A DNA stretch of 64,000 bases from an uncultured Kordia sp. (GTDB lineage Bacteria; Bacteroidota; Bacteroidia; Flavobacteriales; Flavobacteriaceae), in NCBI RefSeq assembly GCF_947489565.1, contig NZ_CANLEA010000013.1, positions 149,969 through 213,968 of the forward strand, given 5' to 3'. Shown one piece after another: positions 54,978 through 61,038 of the stretch; position 1 is the first letter of the stretch, and each line of letters opens with the position of its first letter. The notes below the pieces were generated by a model. It saw only the letters and a program-made list of their open reading frames with translations. It was not told the DNA's origin and did no database searches. Both the position numbers and the translations under genes were made by a program.

Positions 54978-57077
54978 CTATTTCTTTTTTATGGCGATAT
55001 CTGGTGCGGTCAATACGCCCCAAGTTGCTTGCATTTTAGCAATATGTTTGGTGGCTTTCATTTTTTCTAAAATGTTATTGACTGCATTATAGGCTGAATC
55101 TAATGCACCAACAATCCAGCCGTGATGTACAGAACAACATTCTCCTGCAAGGTTGAGAGTTCCGTTAAATTCTGGAGTTAGTAAGGTTGGATATAAATTT
55201 TTGAATTGCCCAGGATTGAACAATGCAAAGGCTCCGCCTCCTGCATGTTGATCCCAAAACCATGTTTTTGTGTTTACACCATCTTTATAGCCCGCAAAAT
55301 GTTTGTAAATGTCAACTTCTGGATACATGAATTGAATTCCTTTTAAGCATTCATTCACACGTTCTTCATCAGACAATGCGCCCATACGTTCTGCATCTTG
55401 TGCCCAGCAATAAATTTGCAAGACTCCTTTTTGCGCATCGTATCCGTACGATGGATATACAATCTGTCTGTTAGGTCTATCACTTGCAGAAACTCCTAAT
55501 CCGGTTTCATATTGACGTTCTCCAATGTCTTTCCAGAATTGTGTGTTGAATGTTATAAATGCTTTGAACGATGGCATATAGTTACATTCGCGCAATGCTC
55601 TTGATTTTGAGAAGGATAAACCATCAAAGAAGTTTTTATGTTTTTGACCGTTTAAATACGCACCATTTGGCAACGTACTAATCACATATGCATATGCTCG
55701 TTCAATAGTTTCGTTTTTGTCATTTAAGATGGATAAGCGTATGCCTCCATTATTTTCATACAAACTTTCATCATATCGAGCTGTGGTAACTCTATGATTC
55801 ATAAAGACACGTTCTTTTGAGGTAGAAGGATCTAATTTTGTATGTGCTTGTCCTTTAGGATCTGCTGGCGGTACAGAAGCTGGTGGTTCTGCGTCTTTGG
55901 TTAGGTTTGGTGGCGAATATCCATATTCGTTATTTGCTCCTTTTTCCATACCAATTAGTACTTTCGCCAAATTTCCATCATCAACAGTAACTCCATTTTT
56001 AAGATTTAAAACGGCTTTACAAGCATCTGGAAAGTGCTGCATTCCTTTGTCCATCGTAATCATATAGATATTTGGATCTGACGGATCGTACGAATTTTTA
56101 CTTCCATCCCAATCGTATACCGCAATGACCATTTCCACAAAAGAAACACTGTACATTCCTGTTCCAACATTCAAGGTTTCCAAATAACTCGCTACATTGT
56201 AGGAGAGATTCTCGCAAGGTGCTCCCATTTTTGGATCGTAGTATTCTTCTAAATCCGCCAAGGTAAATACATTTGTTAAATATGCCCACATTGAATAGTT
56301 ATCATAACGCATCAATTTGGCAAATCCTGTTTGAAAAGATTTGTCAATAGCTTCTAAAAATGGACCGTTTACTTTATCTAAAATGACATTTATAGGTAAA
56401 TATTCATTGCCGTTTTCATCCGTTTTTGGAGTCACCCAAACTTCTTTCAAATCGCCTCCTTGATCTTTCCCAAACTGTAAAGAGTTGAGACTTGCATTTT
56501 TGGCAATGATTGGTTTTTTCATATCATTATAACGCAAACGCTGATAGTCTGAGTTATAATAGAATTTTCGCCAACGCAGCATTTTATCTGTTAATCCATT
56601 GCGTTCTAGTACATAATTTAACGACAAGGCTAAATGTTGTACAGGCAACATATCTTCTGAGAATTGTGGAACGCGCATGCCTCCTACTTCTCCATATAAT
56701 CCTTTGTTTTCTTGACTATTGGCATCATATTCCGTAGAATACCAAGTATCAATACGTCCGCCAACACGATCGGAAGCTTCAAAGATTTCAAACTCAATAT
56801 CGAGCGATTGTAGAATCAATCCTGCATACATTCCAGCAAATCCACCACCAATAATTCCTACTAAAGGCTTTTTTTGAGTATCGTCTTTTACTTCAATAAT
56901 TTGTTCTTTCAGCAATCCGATGTTTTTGACATCAGAACGTTGTTTTAGTAAGGTTTCTTTGTAGTCGTCTCCGTAATTTTGAATAATCCAATCAGAAAAG
57001 GCTTTACGAACAGTTCCTTTCTTCTTTTTGCCCTTTCCGGTAGATTGATTTCCAGGGCTAAATGATAAATAACTCAT
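54978..57077 (-). CDS. FAD-dependent flavin amine oxidase
   Basis: A 699-residue flavoenzyme. The N-terminal dinucleotide fold reads VGIIGGGFAGMYAGLIL, followed by EIFEASDRVGGRIDTW; the C-terminal FAD contact is GTLNLAGECCSVHHGWIVGALDSA. This matches the monoamine oxidase/L-amino acid oxidase superfamily. Length is more than usual (~450-550), owing to an N-terminal extension of ~70 residues and insertions. Substrate unknown; H2O2-producing L-amino acid oxidase is plausible. No signal peptide. Convincing family, uncertain substrate. Confidence 0.88.
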   Translation of the reverse strand: MSYLSFSPGNQSTGKGKKKKGTVRKAFSDWIIQNYGDDYKETLLKQRSDVKNIGLLKEQIIEVKDDTQKKPLVGIIGGGFAGMYAGLILQSLDIEFEIFEASDRVGGRIDTWYSTEYDANSQENKGLYGEVGGMRVPQFSEDMLPVQHLALSLNYVLERNGLTDKMLRWRKFYYNSDYQRLRYNDMKKPIIAKNASLNSLQFGKDQGGDLKEVWVTPKTDENGNEYLPINVILDKVNGPFLEAIDKSFQTGFAKLMRYDNYSMWAYLTNVFTLADLEEYYDPKMGAPCENLSYNVASYLETLNVGTGMYSVSFVEMVIAVYDWDGSKNSYDPSDPNIYMITMDKGMQHFPDACKAVLNLKNGVTVDDGNLAKVLIGMEKGANNEYGYSPPNLTKDAEPPASVPPADPKGQAHTKLDPSTSKERVFMNHRVTTARYDESLYENNGGIRLSILNDKNETIERAYAYVISTLPNGAYLNGQKHKNFFDGLSFSKSRALRECNYMPSFKAFITFNTQFWKDIGERQYETGLGVSASDRPNRQIVYPSYGYDAQKGVLQIYCWAQDAERMGALSDEERVNECLKGIQFMYPEVDIYKHFAGYKDGVNTKTWFWDQHAGGGAFALFNPGQFKNLYPTLLTPEFNGTLNLAGECCSVHHGWIVGALDSAYNAVNNILEKMKATKHIAKMQATWGVLTAPDIAIKKK

Positions 57078-57211
57078 TTGTTTTGGTTTTGAGGTTAGTG
57101 ATCAGTTGTTCAACTGATAGTTTCAAAGTTAACGAACTGAGTACAGATGAACAATAGGCATTTTTACGTGATTTTAATTTGACTAACGTGAGAATTATAC
57201 CATTTGCATCT

Positions 57212-57245
57212 AAAAAGCCATTACTGCGAACAATAATGGCTTTTT
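57212..57245 (-). terminator. Terminator of the M56-ankyrin gene
   Basis: A perfect 12-bp stem, AAAAAGCCATTA (57212-57223) with TAATGGCTTTTT (57234-57245), 10-nt loop, 28 nt after the stop at 57274. Confidence 0.85.
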
Positions 57246-57273
57246 GATTGATTGATGAGAAAAGTGAGGTATT

Positions 57274-59883
57274 CTATTTTTTGTAGCGTTCAAGCAGTGT
57301 TTGCATGTCTTTGTCCTTGTTTTTAACTGCATAATACATTGGATAATCATTATGACGAGAAACCAAATACGGATCTGCACCAGCTTCTAACAAAATTTTT
57401 GCTACTTCCTGATTCTTGCTACGTACCGCTTTTGAAAGTGCAGTCCCAACATTCGGCGCTTCTAGATCTACCTTTGCGCCTTTGTCTAGCAATAGTTTTA
57501 CAATATCGGTATGTCCACTGCGAGCTGCATAAATCAACGGAGTTCCTACATTTGTAACAGCTTTATTGATGTCAGCTCCTTTGTTAAGTAAAAGTGCAAT
57601 AATATCTTTATGTCCATTGCGAGCCGCATAAATTAATGGCGTTCCAACGTTTGCTACTTCTTTATTAATATCAGCACCTTTGTCCAATAGTAAATTTAGT
57701 ATTTCTTTATGTCCCTTACGCGCGGCATATAACAAAGGTGTTCCTACATTAGCAGTTCCTTTATTAATATTTGCTCCTTTGTCTAAGAGCAATTTTACAA
57801 CTTCTACATTTGCGTTTCTAGCTGCGTATAACAATGGCGTTCCTACATTCACAACTTCTTTGTCGATGTCAGCGCCTTTGTTTAAAAGTAATTTAATCGC
57901 TTCTATATTGCCATTTCTAGCGGCATACAATAACGGCGTTCCTACATTCGCTACTTCTTTATCGATATCGGCACCATTGTTTAGTAACAATTTAATAGCT
58001 TCCGTATGTCCATTACGAGCAGCGTATATCATTGGTGTTCCTACATTGGGCGATTGTTTGTCTACATCAGCTCCTTTTGCCAATAATAATTTTATGACTT
58101 CTGGATGTCCTTTGCGAGCAGCATAAATTAAGGGTGTTCCCACATTGGCCACTTCTTTATTAACGTCTGCGCCTTTGGCAATTAATAATTTTATAGCTTC
58201 CGAATTGTAAGTACGCGCGGCATAAATAAGCGGCGTTCCAACATTCATCACATGTTTGTCTGGATCAGCTCCTTTGTCTAATAAAAATTTAACAATTTCA
58301 ATGTCTTTACATCTCGCAGCTCCAATCAAAGGTGTTCCCACATTCATTACTGATTTGTTGACATCGGCACCTTGACCGTGAATGTATTTTACAGCGTCTA
58401 AATGTCCTTTTAATGCTGCGGTAATTAATGCGGTTCCGTGATTTGTATAGGCTTTGTCAATAGAAATTCCATTGGCTACTAATAATTTTAAGAATTCCAC
58501 AGATCCTTCTGCAGCAGCTGCGAATGCTGGTGGTTCGTTTTCAGGAGAAAAGAAATCTGCCTTTGCTCCAGCTTCAATTAATAGTTTTCCAACCACTAGA
58601 TTTCCTGTACGTGCGGCCGCCACTAACGGTGTTTGCGGTTTTCTGTTTCTGTATATATACTCATCTGTACGTTTTTCAACATAACCTGCATTTTTATCGA
58701 TACAGTTTGCATCTACCGTTTTTAAAAGTTCTTTTACTTTGGCAACATCATTGTCTGCAATGGCTTTTAATAAACGTGCGCAATCCGATGAAGCTTCGAT
58801 TTCCGCAGCTGTCAAGGTTTTTTGCGTTGTTATCTTTGGAGTAATTTCGTTTGTGGTGATTTCTTCTTTTTCAGGAGCATTCGTTATAGCAGTATCTATA
58901 ATAGCATTTTCAACAGTAGCGGCTGTTAATGGCTTGTTTAAGAATAAAATTAAAACGATTAAGGTCGGTGCTAGGAAAGAGTATTTCCAGTAGCTATGCG
59001 GATTTGATTTTTTTGAATTCATCTTTACGATTCGTTTTTTGATTAGTGATTGATTGTAATTCGTCGTGATGGTTAACGGCTTTGTATACGTGGCAATCTT
59101 CAGTAAACTCAGTTGATACTGATCATTTTCAATCGTTTCGGTATTTAGTAAAGTAGCATCTGTTTGGAATTCGATGTTTTTTTCAACGGATTTTCGGTAC
59201 ATCCATACAAACGGATTGAACCATAGAAATACTTTGACCAATTCAGCAAATAATAAATCTACACTATGTTTTTTGTCTACATGAACACGTTCGTGCGCTA
59301 GAATTTGTTCATAAGTTTCATAGTCATAATTTTCTGGATTGATGAAGATATAGTTGAAAAAAGAACAGGGTTCTTTGATACTCGGATGATTGATAATGAT
59401 GGCATTTTCATCGTGAATTTTGTCATCACTACGAATAATTTTCAGCCAAACGCTCAACACTTGAAACAGCAAATGCAAGGCAAATACAATGACACCAAAG
59501 AAATAGATTCCTAAAATCCAATCTAATAATGACAACGAAGGTTTTGAAACTGCGGAAATACTAGCATTTGTAGTATTTTCAACGATTTGCTCCTCTTCTA
59601 CTTCGGTAAGCATTATTTCTGGTGTATCTCCTTCTTTTGAAACAGGAATTGTATGTGTTGTTGCACTTTCATGGGTTTCAAAGGACGTTATGACTTCTGA
59701 AACATAGCCTTGATGATTTACCAATTGTGGTACCGAAATAAAAGGTAAAATAAAGGCTAATGCTAGACAGCTGATTAAATACCAACGGTTTACGGTGTAG
59801 AAACTTTCTCTTTCTAGAAACAATTTATAGAATGCTAGAAAAACGAATAATGCAATGGATGCTTTTAGAAGAATGGCGATCAT
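57274..59883 (-). CDS. BlaR1-like M56 metalloprotease sensor with extracytoplasmic ankyrin array
   Basis: An 869-residue inner-membrane protein. The first 330 residues are a BlaR1/M56 module: several helices (about 4-21, 35-52, 119-147, 302-322) and a zinc-binding HERVH (His197, His201) in the loop. In BlaR1 the region after the last helix is the penicillin-sensing domain; here it is replaced by 14 to 15 ankyrin repeats (residues ~385-869), near identical (NVGTPLIYAARNGH). By topology these face the periplasm. It overlaps blaI-like 59880-60251 by 4 nt, so the pair forms a proteolytic signal system. The ligand must bind the ankyrin array, and is unknown. Confidence 0.88.
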   Translation of the reverse strand: MIAILLKASIALFVFLAFYKLFLERESFYTVNRWYLISCLALAFILPFISVPQLVNHQGYVSEVITSFETHESATTHTIPVSKEGDTPEIMLTEVEEEQIVENTTNASISAVSKPSLSLLDWILGIYFFGVIVFALHLLFQVLSVWLKIIRSDDKIHDENAIIINHPSIKEPCSFFNYIFINPENYDYETYEQILAHERVHVDKKHSVDLLFAELVKVFLWFNPFVWMYRKSVEKNIEFQTDATLLNTETIENDQYQLSLLKIATYTKPLTITTNYNQSLIKKRIVKMNSKKSNPHSYWKYSFLAPTLIVLILFLNKPLTAATVENAIIDTAITNAPEKEEITTNEITPKITTQKTLTAAEIEASSDCARLLKAIADNDVAKVKELLKTVDANCIDKNAGYVEKRTDEYIYRNRKPQTPLVAAARTGNLVVGKLLIEAGAKADFFSPENEPPAFAAAAEGSVEFLKLLVANGISIDKAYTNHGTALITAALKGHLDAVKYIHGQGADVNKSVMNVGTPLIGAARCKDIEIVKFLLDKGADPDKHVMNVGTPLIYAARTYNSEAIKLLIAKGADVNKEVANVGTPLIYAARKGHPEVIKLLLAKGADVDKQSPNVGTPMIYAARNGHTEAIKLLLNNGADIDKEVANVGTPLLYAARNGNIEAIKLLLNKGADIDKEVVNVGTPLLYAARNANVEVVKLLLDKGANINKGTANVGTPLLYAARKGHKEILNLLLDKGADINKEVANVGTPLIYAARNGHKDIIALLLNKGADINKAVTNVGTPLIYAARSGHTDIVKLLLDKGAKVDLEAPNVGTALSKAVRSKNQEVAKILLEAGADPYLVSRHNDYPMYYAVKNKDKDMQTLLERYKK
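57300..58640 (-). repeat. Tandem 99-bp ankyrin-encoding repeats
   Basis: About 14 units of 33 codons, each coding the NVGTP-Y-AAR-G-EAIKLLL-KGADI-KEVA theme. Many neighbouring units share most bases, which points to recent expansion by unequal recombination. Confidence 0.85.
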
Positions 59884-60251
59884 GATTTCTTGTTTTTGTT
59901 TGATTTAATCATGTGTATCAATTCTTCAATTTCTGCTTCAGAGAGATTTTCCTCTTTGGCAAAATACGCCATCATTTTCGAAAAAGAATTGCCGAAAAAC
60001 TTCTTTTTGATGCTTCCCAAATTCTCATCACGATACGCTTCAAAATCGACTGCAGAACTGTATTGATGCGTATTCCCGATCATTTCGGATTGCAGAACTC
60101 CTTTCTTTACCAAAATCTTTACAATAGTAGCTACCGTATTGTAATGTGGTTTGGGTTCTGGAAGTTGTTCAATAATATCACGAATAAAAGCTGTTTTCAA
60201 TCGCCATACGATTTGCATAATTTGGTCTTCTCTTTTCGTTAGTTTTTGCAT
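59880..60251 (-). CDS. BlaI/MecI/CopY-family transcriptional repressor
   Basis: A 123-residue winged-helix repressor (LTKREDQIMQIVWRLKTAFI, then PHYNTVATIVKILVKKGVL as DNA recognition helix), with a C-terminal dimer helix. It heads the operon with the M56 sensor (4-nt overlap). Known relatives are cleaved when the M56 protease partner is activated. Three 18-bp palindromes CTACTAA...TTAGTAG upstream are its likely operators, so it represses its own operon. Confidence 0.95.
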   Translation of the reverse strand: MQKLTKREDQIMQIVWRLKTAFIRDIIEQLPEPKPHYNTVATIVKILVKKGVLQSEMIGNTHQYSSAVDFEAYRDENLGSIKKKFFGNSFSKMMAYFAKEENLSEAEIEELIHMIKSNKNKKS

Positions 60252-60277
60252 AATTTCTACAAGATTACATTACAAAC

Positions 60278-60295
60278 CTACTAACTTTTTAGTAG
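60278..60295. promoter_or_regulatory. BlaI-type operator 1
   Basis: CTACTAACTTTTTAGTAG, an inverted repeat with half-site CTACTAA, 27 bp upstream of the repressor start (60251). Confidence 0.75.
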
Positions 60296-60297
60296 AA

Positions 60298-60315
60298 CTA
60301 CTAATTTATTAGTAG
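60298..60315. promoter_or_regulatory. BlaI-type operator 2
   Basis: CTACTAATTTATTAGTAG, a perfect palindrome of the same half-site, 2 bp away from operator 1. Confidence 0.75.
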
Positions 60316-60375
60316 GTAATTTGATTGAAATTTTGTTAAACAGATTTTAAACAACTGAAAAACAATCATTTAAAA

Positions 60376-60393
60376 CTACTAATTTTTTAGTAG
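60376..60393. promoter_or_regulatory. BlaI-type operator 3
   Basis: CTACTAATTTTTTAGTAG, the third copy, 60 bp further upstream. Three closely alike sites make autoregulation by the BlaI-like repressor very likely. Confidence 0.75.
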
Positions 60394-60407
60394 AATTCAA
60401 CTTAATT

Positions 60408-60553
60408 ACGTCATTACGAGGAAGCATGACGAAATATTTAGATTGAACATCGTTGAAATGATCTGTTTCTTCAAATAACGAATATGTACTACAATACACA
60501 GACTACCACGTCGCTTTGCTCCTCGTAGTGACGTATCTTAACAGTATCATTAT
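60408..60553. repeat. Intergenic inverted-repeat element B, copy 1
   Basis: Starts ACGTCATTACGAGGAAGCATG and ends CTCCTCGTAGTGACGT followed by ATCTTAACAGTATCATTAT. Ends are imperfect inverted repeats. A second copy is at 60640-60760; the right part (about 50 bp) is identical apart from a few bases. Confidence 0.65.
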
Positions 60554-60639
60554 TTCAAGTGATTTACCTGCATTTTATAGAGTTTTTGAGAATTACTATG
60601 ATAAGAAATATACATATTTCTTCTTCTAAATAATTGTTT

Positions 60640-60760
60640 ACGTCATTGCGAGGAAGCATGACGAAGTAATCTGCTACTTTAAATAACGAATACGTTATAC
60701 GATAATGAGACTACCACGTCGCTTTGCTCCTCGTAGTGACGTATCTTAACAGTATCATTA
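60640..60760. repeat. Intergenic inverted-repeat element B, copy 2
   Basis: Starts ACGTCATTGCGAGGAAGCAT and ends CTCGTAGTGACGTATC plus TTAACAGTATCATTA; same orientation as copy 1. The middle differs. Looks like a REP-type family in tandem. Confidence 0.65.
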
Positions 60761-60790
60761 TATAAATACTACCAGTTTATGAATCTCAAT

Positions 60791-60964
60791 ACGTCACTTC
60801 GAGTGAAATCTTGCAAAGATTTTGTATCGAGAAGTACTTCAAAACTGAAAATGTAAAATACTAAATTTCACATGTAAAAAGTCCTAAAATCAAAGCTGTT
60901 CTCGATAGTTCTACTAAGCATGACGAAGTACGCCAAATCACAGATTTAGTACTCGAATTGACGT
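60791..60964. repeat. Inverted-repeat-bounded intergenic element, copy 3
   Basis: Begins ACGTCACTTCGAG and ends CTCGAATTGACGT (12 of 13 inverted), with the core GTCAnnTCGAG as in copies at 13934 and 38823. No coding content. Confidence 0.6.
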
Positions 60965-61038
60965 TTTAGTATTGTAGTTGCTGGAATTATATAGCTTAAA
61001 TTCTAAAGATTACCCTTGTCTATATGGAGTAACCTTTT

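Larger units (their letters stand above)
60252..61038. other. Repeat-rich intergenic region
   Basis: 787 bp with no supportable gene. It contains the three BlaI-type operators and three inverted-repeat elements (listed apart). The left third also holds the promoter of the blaI-like operon. Confidence 0.6.
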
